Positions 1 to 12,926 of a stretch of 64,000 nucleotides of DNA are shown here, piece by piece; the stretch's first letter is position 1; each line of letters starts with the position of its first letter. This DNA comes from Pilaira anomala (Eukaryota > Mucoromycota > Mucoromycetes > Mucorales > Mucoraceae): contig JAIXMQ010000008.1 of assembly GCA_025716855.1 (NCBI GenBank), forward strand, positions 124,001-188,000, in the 5' to 3' direction. The notes beneath the pieces are model-generated. The model did no database searches, was not told the origin of the DNA, and saw only the letters and a program-made list of their open reading frames with translations. Made by a program: the position numbers and the translations under genes.

Positions 1-992
1 TATCCACTGTAAAGGAAAGTATCGATGAGAATAAAATTTTGGGATAAAGCAATCCTTCTAGTATATTGAACACCGTAGGTTGAACCTCTATCAAGTGTAC
101 GTGTATTGATGATTTCTTTTTATGATCAACAACGGCTTTACACAATAGATAATGTTCTCCTACTTTATGGTATCCATTATAAAGTTGTGCTCGTATTTCA
201 TTATCCTCTTGAACGTATAAATCAAAATAGTCTGTGTTTCCGGCATAAATATCGTATCGTACATCAGTGTCACGTTGAGTGTAATAAAAAAAAGATTCTG
301 TGTCTGAAAGAAACAAAAGTCTATCTTTGTGGTCGGTTTTTTTAATGAGACCCGATTGTATGAAAATAGGGCGAAGCAATTCTTCTCTTATTTCATTATC
401 CCACTCGGTTGGAACAATACAAACATAATTAAGTTTATCGAGATTACGAGTAGATAGATCGCCTTGATAGCAATCTACAATGAAATTTACCAATACGCGA
501 ATGAAATTTGACACTGCAAGCTCCAAGATCAGTTTATTTTCATCCCAACAGCTCCTTCCTTTTTTGAATGCGCAATATAATTTATCTATAAAGTGACTGA
601 TTGTGATATAATGTTCATTTTTACATTCTTTATTACTATCTAGTTGTTCCTTGAGGTCAGAAACATAGCTTGGGCATTTCCAGAATACGATTTCCATATT
701 TCGTTCATCGTAAATGAGGCAATCTTTTGTGCTGCGATATTCAATAAAGATGGCTTTGTTAGCTTAGTTTTTGTTATTCTATTGTATATAGTCATATACC
801 TCTTATCTAGCAAATTATTGTCATACACTTTAGTTGCTACATTTGAATCTAAATGCCAATTTATTTTGCCGTTACTTTCTAGCTCTGAAATAAAATTCTG
901 TTAACGTGGGCAGATATTTTTTTTTTTTAATAATTTTACGTACGTATAGATATACAATATTCATGCTGGCGAAGATTATACACTTCTTCCAT
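1..992 (-). CDS. Hsp70/actin-fold ATPase-like protein, truncated by window edge
   Basis: Inferred exons, read on the minus strand: 992-944, 884-800, 731-1 (running off the left edge). Phases close at both introns; donors are GTACGT and GTATAT, with GTTAAC and CTAAC branch-like sites. The frame stays open from 731 to base 1. The long exon carries YVCIVPTEWD, REELLRPIFIQSGL and HKDRLLFLSDTES, which I associate with the Hsp70-like (sugar kinase/Hsp70/actin fold) proteins that are expanded in Mucorales and of unknown client. A canonical phosphate-1 loop (G-I/F-D-x-G-T-T) is not visible in the predicted N-terminus, so either the first exon is mis-modelled or the copy is divergent. The C-terminal part lies outside the window. 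The start at 992 follows a pyrimidine-rich tract. Family assignment is from memory of motifs and is moderate. Confidence 0.5.
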
Positions 993-2207
993 ACTGATGA
1001 AAGCTTGAAATTGTGTTTTTTAAAAAAAGAAAAGATAAAGAAGAAGAATCAAGATATTACTGACAGATATAAGTTTTTAGCCTACTTGTATTATGCTACA
1101 TTATACAGGGTATAATTATAGATCCGATTACTTTAAAACTGAAAGCTTAGAAAATATTTTGTTTTTGGAAGAATAAATTGCAAAAAAAATGTGACATTAA
1201 CTCAAAAGAGGAGGGCTCTTTTAAGTAAGAGGTAAGCATATCTTAAGTATGAGAAAATACAATGAGATCATGCTTAATCGAAAATAGCAATATGCTTTTT
1301 AATTACCAATAAATACGTTAAAAGTGTACAGTAACTATCATTTTTTATTATTATTGATTCTGGTCATTCTAAGTAATTTCAATCAGGTTGTAATCAGTTA
1401 GGGTTATCAAGAAAGCCTGAGTAAATATATAAATTTCATTAGATATGGATGATATACGCCCTCACGTATTACATGAACAGCAAAGCCCATTTTATTGCTG
1501 CACAAGGGAAGCCTAAACTCCGCCCCTAATTGTATCGATTTATTTAATACGTATTATACTTGAACTATGTATTAACAGGAGCCGTAAGAAAAAGAAAACT
1601 GAATACTGTCATTAAGATTTTTTCCGGCTTTTTTTTTTCCTACTAAGTGGGTATTATGATAAACTATTTAATTTTACTATATTTTTTTTTAAAAGAGAAA
1701 AACCATTTGAAACTATATATAAAATTGCATTTATATGATGTTTGATGGAACGGTAGTTGATCTTAAGATTCTTTAATTATATCATTATGTATCAAATTTA
1801 TAAAAACTTCGGTAGTAATTAGGGCCTGAAAAGGAAACGTGTTCATGGCAAAGTACTATACACGTATATTATGTATATACATATTCTGGTACATGATATA
1901 TTAGCGTTGCTAGAAAATTCTTAAAAAATGTTTATGCATTCTGTATAAATTAGCTACCCTAAAAATCAATATTTTCTACTGTGTTAAAGCATTGAAAAAT
2001 ATAACAACTACTTCTACTAATAAACATTATAATTGATTGTAAAAGCTGTCTCGGTCTTAACTTGGTAATAGCTGTAACCAATCTGGTTAATTTTGAATCT
2101 TGTCGTCCCAAATACGTAGTGTGACTCGTAGGATCGTTCAATCCCCCTGCCAAGTTCAGCATTATTTTTTTCTTTTTTTTCTTTTTTTTTTTCTTTTGGT
2201 TATCAAG
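993..2207. other. Intergenic, no gene recognised
   Basis: AT-rich spacer between the truncated Hsp70-like gene and SDHAF2. Reading frames are short on both strands. The last 45 bases before 2208 are a pyrimidine tract of the kind seen before most genes in this window. Confidence 0.6.
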
Positions 2208-2675
2208 ATGTTGAGAGCAAGCGTATTGAAACAAAGAGTATCCTATAATTTGATTGTGCGTGCTTTTTCAAGCAAAAATTCAGGAGATCCTTTCCCCAAT
2301 TTAGCTATTCGTCACTCAGCAGAGGCAGCTTTAGATAGTTCATATCCTAATTTACCGCCTATTCCTAGACCTAACGAAAGCACAGAAAACAAACGCCGTC
2401 GTTTAACTTATCAAAGTAGAAAAAGAGGTATTCTTGAAACTGATCTTTTGTTATCTACTTTTGCAAAGACATGGTTACCCAAGTTTGAATTAGAACAGTT
2501 GGTTGAATATGACAAGTTATTAGATGAACCTGATTGGGATATTTTTTATTGGGCAACAGAAAAGAAGACGATTCCTGAAAGATGGCAAAAGTCAAAAGTG
2601 TTGGACATGATCAAGCAACATGCCAAGAATGAAGAAAAAATTGTTCTTCGTATGCCTAATTTAGAAAAGGAATAG
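2208..2675 (+). CDS. SDH5: Succinate dehydrogenase assembly factor 2, mitochondrial (SDHAF2/Sdh5)
   Basis: A 155-aa intronless protein. SDHAF2 proteins promote covalent FAD attachment to the flavoprotein subunit of succinate dehydrogenase (complex II) in the mitochondrial matrix. The conserved core is visible: RRRLTYQSRKRGILETD (about residues 64-80, with the RGxxE motif), then FAKTWLP, LLDEPDWDIFYWAT and IPERW. The N-terminus (MLRASVLKQRVSYNLIVRAF) is basic and hydrophobic and lacks acidic residues, as expected of a presequence. The ATG at 2208 was chosen over an upstream in-frame start because it begins the presequence and follows the C/T-rich tract at about 2164-2197. The next gene starts 146 bases downstream on the same strand. 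Confidence 0.93.
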   Translation: MLRASVLKQRVSYNLIVRAFSSKNSGDPFPNLAIRHSAEAALDSSYPNLPPIPRPNESTENKRRRLTYQSRKRGILETDLLLSTFAKTWLPKFELEQLVEYDKLLDEPDWDIFYWATEKKTIPERWQKSKVLDMIKQHAKNEEKIVLRMPNLEKE

Positions 2676-2821
2676 TTTAAGCTAGAATTATATAATAAAT
2701 TATATCGAAATTGAAGAACTGTATATACCTTATCTGCTTGCATTATGCATATTATAAAAAGGAGAAAAAGACATTTGCTTTTTTTCTTTTTCTTTTTTTT
2801 TTCCTCTCTTTATTATTTATA

Positions 2822-4089
2822 ATGTCTAAACCAGTTATTCTATTATCACCACCACCTAAAAGAGATTCTGTTGACAAATTACCTTCACCAACACTCTCTA
2901 AATCATTTTCTTCACTTGGTAGAAAAATTTCGAGTTTGTCATTGAGATCTTCACCGCCTTCACCGCAACCGATCCATTCTAGCTTTTTATTGATACCAAA
3001 TGACGATGATAATCATATCAAAACAACATCAATTATAATGACAAGTGGAACCCATTCACCTAATAATATATATTTACCTCCTTCACCTACATTTTCTGCT
3101 TGTACTACACCTACATCTGAACGTGCACAACCATCCGTTATATTACAAGATAAATATACGGATCATAAAAAGGGAAAAATGATTGGTAGTGGAGCCACAG
3201 CCAAACTGCGATTATTAGAATCAAATTTTACAAAAGAAATAGTTGCCATCAAAACTTTTCGTAAAAGGGATGATAAAGATGAAACTAGAAAAGGATACGA
3301 TAAACGTATGACAAGTGAATTTTGTATATCAAAAACTTTATGCCATCAACATGTTGTACAAGTATTTGACTTGTTGAAGGATAAAAAAGGTAGATGGTGC
3401 TCCGTCATGGAATATGTAAGTTGTTTTTTAATTAATCGTAAACAATGGCCCTAAAAAAAGTTATATATTATGTTATACATGATAAGTGTGCAGGTGGTGA
3501 CGTATTTTCGATACTGCAACAATTTGATTTATTAGACAAAGAAATTGATTGCTTATTTAAGCAATTGTTATTAGGTGTTCGACATATTCATCAAAGTGGT
3601 GTTGCTCATCGTGATATTAAGCCGGAAAATTTGGTTATGACAACTTCAGGTATATTAAAGATTGCTGATTTTGGTGTTGCCGATGTTGTTCAATCTTGCT
3701 TCGATACTGAATCAAGACTGTCTAGAGGGAAATGTGGTTCAGAACCTTACTGGCCTCCTGAATTGTTTTATTCTGACGAATATGATGGAAGATCATTTGA
3801 TATTTGGAGCTGTGCAGTAACATGGCATTGTATGCTGTATAGGCGTATACCATTCTTCAGGGCCTGTACAGATGATCCAAACTACATTGGTTTTTTATCT
3901 TCAAGAAAAAATAATAATTGGACACCTTTATCCAAATGTAATTCAAACGAACAACATGTAATGTATGGTATGTTTGACCCTATGGAGAAGACAAGATTAA
4001 CTATTGATCAAATTATTGAATCGGATTGGATAAAATCTATATCTGTTTGTTACGAATCACTTGAACATCATAGACATCATTTTTATTAG
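2822..4089 (+). CDS. HAL/NPR1-family Ser/Thr protein kinase
   Basis: Two exons (2822-3415, 3487-4089) join in frame across a 71-base GTAAGT...AAG intron to give 398 aa. The first 115 or so residues are Ser/Pro-rich and low complexity. The kinase domain follows: glycine loop GSGATAKLRL, catalytic lysine in VAIKTFRKR, MEY|CAGGDVFS across the splice, catalytic loop HRDIKPEN, DFG in KIADFGVADV, and activation segment GSEPYWPPELF. The features FRKR, KRMTSEFCIS and CAGGD are typical of the fungal Hal4/Sat4/Hal5/Npr1 group, which stabilises nutrient and K+ transporters at the plasma membrane. The exact orthologue cannot be fixed by eye. A pyrimidine tract precedes the ATG. The 3' end faces ARF6, with about 100 bases of GT and TAA microsatellite between them. 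Confidence 0.88.
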
Positions 4090-4190
4090 CAATATAAAAT
4101 AAAGGAGAGAGAGTGTGTGTGTGTGTTTGTGTGTCTGAGAGGGGAAATAATAATAATAATAATAATAATAAGAATAAGGAGGGAATATTT

Positions 4191-4891
<701 letters not shown>

Positions 4892-5416
4892 TTTTTATTA
4901 TATTGTTGTGTTGGTATATTCGTATAGTCTATAGTTTAAATAAGAAAAAGGAAAGGAAAGGGTTTTTAAGAAGAAGAGAGAAAGAAAAAGAGCAAAATTA
5001 CTAGAAAAAATAAAAAATAAAAAAAGTCCGAAATAAATGTTAAATTTGGTACAACATGAATATCATAAAACTCCTTCTTTACCGAAAAGAACAAAGAAGA
5101 GTAATGTGTAAAAGGGAGATCGTGTTACTGTTTGAATATATCAAAAAAGAATTAAAACTCCCTTTTTTTTCTCCTGTTTGTAAAAAAACGAACCAATAAA
5201 GCATTAGAAATTGACACTTTCAAAGTTGCAATCAACTGTTTTCACATTAAAAAAAAAGACTTTTGTGCTGTGGTAAGCTACTAAGAAATCACTATATAAA
5301 AGACACAATAGAATAGTCCATATCTTTTTAAAAAATTGCACATTTTTTACTTTTACCAGAGCTTCATATGGAATTATGTATGTACTTTACAATATTATGC
5401 CTTTCTGTTTTCGTTT

Positions 5417-5472
5417 ATACTCATTTCTCATGTGGTTTTCTTGAATACTTATTTCTCATGTGGTTTTTCTCT
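5417..5472. repeat. 28-base imperfect tandem duplication
   Basis: Two adjacent copies of a unit containing ATTTCTCATGTGG, 28 bases apart, differing at about two positions. A simple local duplication. Confidence 0.8.
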
Positions 5473-6462
5473 TTATTATTAGCTTAGTTAATAAAAAAAA
5501 AAAAAAAAAAAAAATAGCAAGACAGAAAACTTAGTTCTTGCCCTGAAATAGTACATGAGATTTTTTTTTTTTTTTTGGAAGCACATTACTTTGAAAACTG
5601 TTATTACCATCGATGTCTGCCCTATTTTATATCGTCATTTTTAAGGAATAAGGTAGGGCAACATGGCCTGAGTAACTAATGACTTTTTGATCCAGAAGTT
5701 GAAGGGGCTATTCCCTTAGATAAACCTATCGCAAAGAAAAGTATCAAGTGTGTTTTTTTCATTACTAATGCCTATATATATATATATATATATGTCCGTT
5801 TTTTTGGATGATTATTTGAAATTACAGTTTCATTTTAGGATGCTTTCAATAGGTAACTGATTTTTTAAAATATATACATACATGATGATTTAAAGAAGAA
5901 TATCATTTTGCTTTTCATTGGTTTTTCTAAGCCCCTACATATTCATTTTTTGCTGGTAACTTTTATCGTTTCTGCATCAATCACTCACAAACCGCGCCTC
6001 TTTTTGATCAAAGATAAGAAATTTAATCTAAAAATATAACTACGTATTATTTTCTTTATAGTAAGTTCAGTAAAAATTACGAAACTATTTCTGATTTAAT
6101 GCATTTCCTTATTGGTCAAGTATCTTTAATAGAGAATGATGAGCTATGGGATACTTGAATATATATCAGAGCATATTTTTGACAAATTATTTTTGGTCTA
6201 CATACAAAATAATTTTAAGAATTTGCTATGTTTAAAAAATACACATTTAGTTACTAACTAAAAAAAAACAAGCTGTATTTAGCCAACATACATAAAAAGC
6301 ATAATAACAGGTGTATATACAGTCTAATATATAAATCATGTCATTATTTGAACCATTCGTAAAATACCAAGATATACTACCTGATGTTAACTACGTTTGC
6401 ATCAAAGTTGATTTATTTAAATGAGTCTATCAGAATAATAAAAAAAAAAAAAAAAGTTGAAA

Positions 6463-6484
6463 TGTCAAAGACCTGTCTTTGACA
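6463..6484. repeat. Perfect hairpin, 9-base stem, 4-base loop
   Basis: TGTCAAAGA, then CCTG, then TCTTTGACA. It is followed by GGGCGTTTTT and preceded by a poly-A run. Function unknown. Confidence 0.8.
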
Positions 6485-7088
6485 GGGCGTTTTTAAAATT
6501 ATTAGTCCTATTCGGGTGAAGCTATATGATAAGCTAATCAAAAGGAAAATAAAACGGAACACGATTATTTTTTTGAGTAAAAACAAAAGGGCATTTCCTC
6601 ATGATGATGTATTATATACGAGTAAAGACACTGATCTGGTAACCACTAGTGAGCAAAATTACAACAAATCTCAGGAAAAGATTCGCTTTAATTTTGCTTG
6701 CTGAAGTCTTGAAGAGTTTGCAATTATCGAAAAGATGAAATCCCCATCTCATAAGCAAAAGTAACCTTTTGACTGTTTTAAAATATCATTTTATAACAGT
6801 ATTTTTATGATTTATATATGCAATACATATAATACAAAGACTTGTCATAAGCTAATATTAATTGATCAAATATGCTAGCGTATTGAAACCGCATTAATTA
6901 TTACAAGAAATAAATTGAGCTCTTGGTTTCTGACTCGTGCTACATACCCCACACTAAAAGTAAGAAGACATCTTTTTTTATTTAACTCAAGGTTTTTTTT
7001 AGTTTTTTACACCTATTAGAATACCAAATATATACATATATATATATATATATTTAAATATCAGTATTAAAGGCTTTTAATTTCGACA

Positions 7089-8480
7089 ATGTTGAGATTA
7101 CCTTTTGAAATATTAATAATTATATCCAGCCATTTGTCGGCAAACGATCTCTTAGAATGTTAATTAAATAACAAGAACTGATATGAAGCTTCAGTCGAGC
7201 ACTTATACTCCAAAAATATAGTAGTAAACGAAGCTGATAAATCATTCACACTTGTCCGTACACTATCAAACTCCAATCGGTTAGGTAACTATGCTCAGAA
7301 TATCAACTGTAGTGTATGGTATCCAAGACAAGATGAAAAGTGTTGGGATCAGTTTAGGTTAGTAAATACGCTCATAAAACGCTGTCCCAATCTACTAGTG
7401 CTATCAACTGGCGAAGTAGATGTATCACTTTGGATAAGACTTTCACAGGCAGCAAAACGCGGTCAATTATCTCGCCTACTACGTGAGTTACCATATGCCG
7501 ATAGTAAAAGTTTGGAGACTTACATTTATAACACATTACTTTTCAAATTATCTTTGATAACTCTGATGTTAGTGGATCTTCGAAATTATTTTGGGACTGA
7601 CTTCCGTCAGTTAAAGGAGTATCAGACATTAAAGTATCAACTTAGCGAATTCAGAAATTTTCAAATTCTTGATGAATTAGAATACTACTCTAATAAACAA
7701 CTCAGTCAATTCGATGCAATTATCGAGGGTTGTCCTCATTTGAAAATCCTTGCAATCGAATCATTTACATACTAACAGATAAACAACAAGAGGAATTCGA
7801 AGGAGCAATTAATCCTCGCCCTGAGATATTCATAAGCTTGTATGTATCACTGAGATAATGGATAACGGAAGCGGACTACGTTACATAATCCAAAAATTTC
7901 CTAGTTAATCTCAAGACCTTGGAAGTGGTCGAACGAGGCAGTTACACATATAAAACAAATTATCTTTGCGGATGATACAAAGGAGCTCTTACGATTTTCA
8001 ATGGATATATGTACCAGATTTTACCATGCATGAACTCAAAATAAACGGGCAAGATTTGGCAAAGGTTTGGATCGGTCTGGACAAAACGAAAGAATAAGAG
8101 TTAAAAACATAAGTTTTGGCTATGATCGTGGTGTATCAAAGACAGTCAATTTAAATTTAGAATCTTCGAAAAGGACAGGAATATTTTTTTTTTTTTCCTC
8201 GGTTACATGAACAGCCTCATATCAATTTTTTTTTTTTTTTCAGAAGTAGAAAGTATGATTACATCTCTCAAAATACTAAACAGCAATTCAATTACCCGGA
8301 ATACCACTTTACAACAACGTAAACGCTGGCCTCAATCAGGTCTTTGAAATCCTCAAATTATGGCTCTCGTTGCAAGAGCTTACAGTTTCAGGGTATCAGT
8401 TAAACACCTACAATTATGAAAAATATACTTTATCTCTCAGTATTCACAAGTTAGAAAATTATCAATGTATAACCTAATAA
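7089..8480 (+). pseudogene. Decayed F-box/LRR-type gene
   Basis: From the ATG at 7089 the frame encodes an F-box-like start (MLRLPFEILIIISSHLS, then ANDLLEC). It hits TAA at 7161 and TGA at 7179, then is open again in the same frame to TAA at 7773. Between the stops the reading EC-*-LNNKN-*-YEASVEHLYS matches the usual F-box ending (C-x-LVNKxWYEAS), so the stops probably replace Gln/Ser and Trp codons. After 7775 the similarity continues in other frames (LTDKQQEEFEGAINPRPEI; then GLNQVFEILKLWLSLQELTV near 8300-8400, an LRR-like stretch), with more stops. F-box/LRR proteins are SCF ubiquitin-ligase adaptors and a large, fast-evolving family in Mucorales. The end is approximate. Confidence 0.6.
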
Positions 8481-8902
8481 GCGACCGGTTTAATTCCCAA
8501 AGTTTTTTTTTTTTGAACCACTCTCTTTCGGGCTTTCCCAAACCTTAAAGTTATTCATTTAAGATAAAAGTTATTAGGGCTCTCGTGATGCTATTGTTTT
8601 TATACCTAATACCTGACTTGATATAGTTAGTTGTGTGGGATGGTTTTTCCATTTCTTGATAAGTTTGTGGGAGAACGCCCCAAATTTAATGTCATGTTGA
8701 AGACGGATACTGGAAAGAAGTTCGATGAACATAGTTTTTTAGTCTGGCTAAACTTGTGATTTATTTACTCACAGCATAGTTAAAAAAAAACTATTAGAGT
8801 TCGATTTTTAAAACAAAAACAAAAAATCATTTTCTTCAACAAACAGAGAAGATATGAAAAAACTATCAAACAATAATACTATCATGCTAAAAGCCAACAA
8901 CC

Positions 8903-8904
<2 letters not shown>

Positions 8905-8956
<52 letters not shown>
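8905..8956. repeat. Poly-A tract, 52 bases
   Basis: Longest uninterrupted homopolymer noticed in the window. Length may be affected by sequencing or assembly. Confidence 0.9.
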
Positions 8957-8957
<1 letters not shown>

Positions 8958-9402
8958 GTAATTATAACTAAATAATAAAACAACATTTTATATCCAATTA
9001 TTTTAAGTGCATTCCTATTAGGAATCTTCATTTTTATTTAATTGAATAATTTTTTGCGATTTTATTTTTATTTTTCTTTCGTTTATCTCCATATACTATG
9101 TCATGTCTCGTCTAATAGCGTACTGCATATAGTTGCTACTTAATTGTCTTGTAAGCATATCAAATATTTTTCTCTTCCGAGTGTTTTATGGGACATCATT
9201 ATTTGGTTTTTTACAACATTTATACTATAGACTCTATTAATAATAAGGAGCCAACAATAAAGCACGATTCAATTACACTATATGCAGGGTAACTTCAAAT
9301 GTGCATTTAAATTATAACACAAACAGATTCTTAGAAGTTGCTGTACAACAAGATAAAGTAGTAATTAGATTTAACCTTTTATTTGAGAAGAGAGAATCCA
9401 AC

Positions 9403-9447
<45 letters not shown>

Positions 9448-10159
9448 ATTGAACAACAAGATATCTATAATAAATGCTGCATAATATTTTGGATATCATT
9501 TATAAGAACTGAAGTTATTTATGTGACCTTTTTTTTAGAAAAAAAAAGAAAAAACTTTATACAAATAAGGGCATGACGTGCTGTTAATATAAATAATAAT
9601 AATAAAGTGTTTAGAGATTTTCGAGGGATAATCCCGAATTGATGATGTTAGTATTTTTATGATTATGCAATAAAAAGTAAATAGATGGATTTAGACATTG
9701 TAATAATGTATATGGTGCGTGCAATTTACTAATGTAGATTATGAAAAAAAAAAATTATAGGTGAATTTTGAAGCATATGTTTATTGTTAAGGGTAAGATT
9801 GGGCAATAAACTCAACAAATAGTTATACTATATGTATTTTAAATAATTAAAGTCTAACTATGATCCCAGAAATACGGTTTCAAGTGTATTTACTTTTTTT
9901 TTGCTACAGTATGTGCGATCACAATATATAAAATTTGCTTTTATTTGTGCAGGTTGTCTTCCTACTTTGAGTAGAATCTAGTATCATGTTGTTGATGCAT
10001 TTAAAGGTATAAACAGTTGGAATGTACACATGTATTTAAACATGAATTTACTTTTTTAAGAGATTGTCACAAGGTATACACATTTTAGACATTTTTATGA
10101 ATAAGATAAAAATATTTAACTACAGTTGGGTAAAGAATAATCCAGGGTCAAAAGAAGCA

Positions 10160-10162
<3 letters not shown>

Positions 10163-10203
<41 letters not shown>
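10163..10203. repeat. (TC)n microsatellite, about 41 bases
   Basis: Uninterrupted dinucleotide repeat in the spacer upstream of the P5C reductase gene. Confidence 0.9.
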
Positions 10204-10205
<2 letters not shown>

Positions 10206-10535
10206 TTCATTTCAAAAAGAGCCCAATAAACTCTTATTAAGGGCCGAAAACATTTATCGAGCTTTTATTATGTAGAGAAAATGCTTATTGTTTAGTTACA
10301 CTGATTTTTTTTTTCTTTTTCAGCCAAATTCTGATAACAGAGCATTCAGGCAAATAATGATAGCATACTCCTTCTTCTTTATATATATATATATATTGCC
10401 GTCAACAACGTCATATGTATGAAAGGAGAAAACTCTAAGCCCCTTGTAACAGTTTAAAGTGTTATAAGAAATAGGATGGTACAAAAAAATGTCTCTAATT
10501 TATACAAATGGCTAACTGAAGATATATAACAAATT

Positions 10536-10568
<33 letters not shown>

Positions 10569-11067
10569 TGAGCTATGTACTCATATTTGAAGGATAAAAT
10601 TTTCTTGTTTATTCTCGTAACGGATTATTCACAAATTGAAGTAATAATTAGCTGCTACATAAGTGCCTATATGTAGATATATTACTTGGCTCATACTAAT
10701 ATTAACTAACACATGATACATAAAAATGATTAATTTGACATCTGTGCTAGAATTCAGTCAGCAGCGTTGATAGATTATCCACTAGGTTCTCCAATGCATA
10801 TGGTATAATTGCGGTTTTGCAAAACGGATGAAACCAAATTCGTTGCACATAATGTCGGACTTTACGGTGGAACCAGAAGAGAGAGAGAGATTGTATCAAT
10901 GTGCTATTATACTTTTTAAAAACAAAATGTGAAATATCCTGTTATGTATGACAACCTTATTATGCAAAAAAAAAAAAAAAAGGCCTTAAACCCAGTTCTT
11001 TTTTTTTTTTTGCCGCCACTTTTTAAACGACTGCTCTATGATGGGGGGTTTTTTTATATATAAAAAT

Positions 11068-11098
<31 letters not shown>

Positions 11099-11315
11099 AG
11101 CGGTTATACTTAATTTTTTCATGATTTCTTTTTGGGAGTTTTAAAAAAAAAATTAATCAGTTATTTTACGGTTGTGTGCAACAAACCACCATCTACATTG
11201 TTTATCACAAAGATGCTGCTAAAAAAGGAAATTTTTTTCTCTCTTTCTTTTGTGGTTTGAATAAAAAGAGACACAACATAGATAAGACTCATCGTGACTA
11301 TTCCAATAAAAAATT

Positions 11316-11346
<31 letters not shown>

Positions 11347-11391
11347 GATTTATCTCTTTTCTTTTTAAAACAAATAAACTTTAAAAAAAAA

Positions 11392-12324
11392 ATGACACCT
11401 GTGATTGCATTTATTGGTGGAGGTAATATGGCTGAAGCGATCTTGGGAGGATTATACGGACAAGGTCATCCTCATACCAGCTTAAGATTTTCCGAGCCAC
11501 TCGATGCACGTCTTGAATACATGACGAAAAAATACCCTGGAGTCATGGCCACCAAAGATAACGACAAGTGTGTACAAGGAGCAGATATCGTGATTTTGGC
11601 AGTGAAACCTCAAGTACTTCGTAAGGTCGTCACTGACCTTGCATCGACTTTACATCAACATCCTGATATCTTGATCATCTCTATCGCGGCCGGTATTGAA
11701 TCTACTGCTATTCTTCGTTGGTTGAATCCAGTCAATTATCAAGCTCCTCTTGTACGCATTATGCCTAATACGCCTGCTTTGATTGGTGAAGGTGCTGTCG
11801 GTCTCTTTGCGAACTCAGTCGTGACGAAGGAACAAAAAGAGTTGACCGAGAGTTTATTAGGTTCTGTATCGAAACAATTGGCTTGGGTTGAATCCGAATC
11901 TTTAATTGATGCTATTACCGGTGTAAGTGGTAGTGGACCTGCTTATTTCTTTTTAATGATGGAAGCAATGGGTAAGAAAGTCATAAGTGATATTATATCA
12001 AAGTGTGTGTGTGTGTGTGGAGGATTTATTTAATCTCATCTTTTTTTTTTATATTATGTAGAAAATGCCGCTATTTCAGTTGGGTTAACACCTGAAGATG
12101 CTAAAGCTTTAACACTTCAAACATGTTTAGGTGCAGCTCGTATGGCACAAGAATCAGAAGACGATTTAGCTACATTACGTCGTAAAGTCACATCACCTCA
12201 TGGTACAACAGAAGCAGCTATCAAATCAATGGAAGCAGCTGATATTCGTAAAGTGATTCATGATGCAGTGGTAGCAGCTACTGACCGTAGTAAAGAATTA
12301 GCAGAGGAACTTGGTAGAGAATAA
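11392..12324 (+). CDS. PRO3: Pyrroline-5-carboxylate reductase
   Basis: Two exons (11392-11971, 12062-12324) join in frame to give 280 aa, normal for the family. The enzyme reduces 1-pyrroline-5-carboxylate to proline with NAD(P)H, the last step of proline synthesis. Motifs: Rossmann nucleotide loop FIGGGNMAEAI at residues 6-16, AVKPQV, IRIMPNTPALIGEGAVG-type segment, then the C-terminal dimerisation/active-site region GVSGSGPAYFF just before the splice, and SPHGTTEAAI in exon 2. The start at 11392 begins the Rossmann strand (MTPVIAFIGG) and lies just after A-rich DNA; the open frame extends upstream but with low-complexity sequence. The intron begins GTAAGA and ends TGTAG. Faces the Zn2Cys6 gene downstream. 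Confidence 0.96.
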
Positions 12325-12336
12325 GTTAATATAGAC

Positions 12337-12377
<41 letters not shown>

Positions 12378-12926
12378 GATAAAAAAAAAATCATGTGTGA
12401 ATACTGTTTTTGGAGTTATTAAAAAATGTTTATTTTTGGTTTATATAAGGTATACAAACAATAAACAGGTTCGTGGGTAAAAAAAAATGAATGAATGAAT
12501 CTCAGTTTATAAAGGGGGGGGGGATTGTACCTTTTTGCAGAATCTGGGTCACAGATAAACAAAAACTTTATACAAACATACAAAAAAAAAAACTCCGAGT
12601 TGACAGTTTTGTTTTTTTTTTTTTTTTTTATCTTGACATATTTTGTAATACAATCGAATTTTTATGTACAATTGTTTTTGAGATTCTAGTAAAAATTTTA
12701 TGTTGTTTTTATGTGTACATTGATAAGTATAAGTGTGTGAGCGTGTGTGGATGTTTTTTTTTTACAAGTTAAAAGAGAAGAGAAGGGAAAAAATTGCATA
12801 TTAAAAAAAAAAAAGGGAGGGAAAAAGAAAAAGTTTTTTTTTTTTCGAGAATTAAGTAGAACGAGGAGGAACCCAAGAACCTTTTTTTTTTAATGTAAAA
12901 AAAAAGAAGAGAGGTCAGTACAGATT
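12325..12926. other. Convergent 3' spacer
   Basis: Space between the 3' ends of PRO3 and the Zn2Cys6 gene. Contains a (TG)n run at about 12341-12371 and several A/T and G homopolymers. No gene seen. Confidence 0.7.

Larger units (their letters stand above)
4892..7088. other. Gene-poor spacer with small repeats
   Basis: No convincing gene. It contains a near-exact 28-base tandem duplication at about 5417-5472, an imperfect inverted repeat with TGCCCTA/TAGGGCA arms at about 5617-5662, a perfect 9-base-stem hairpin at 6463-6484, and several A/T runs. Open frames (for example 6516-6704) resemble no known protein. Confidence 0.5.
8481..11391. other. 2.9-kb gene-free spacer rich in homopolymers and microsatellites
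   Basis: Contains A52 at 8905-8956, T39 at 9405-9443, (TC)20 at about 10163-10203 and (AC)n at about 11069-11094, with further A/T runs. A weak protein-like patch at about 10766-10870 has internal stops and was not recognised. No complete gene seen. Confidence 0.55.

Noticed and set aside
5690..5760. Protein-like patch (DPEVEGAIPLDKPIAKK)
   Set aside because: Too short, bounded by stops and not extended by any splice model.
9301..9576. 91-codon plus-strand frame
   Set aside because: Built around a T39 run and without similarity to any family I know.
10766..10870. Protein-like patch (AALIDYPLGSPMHMV ... FVAHNVGLYGG)
   Set aside because: Contains a stop, has no extension on either side, and no family was recognised; may be an old repeat fragment.
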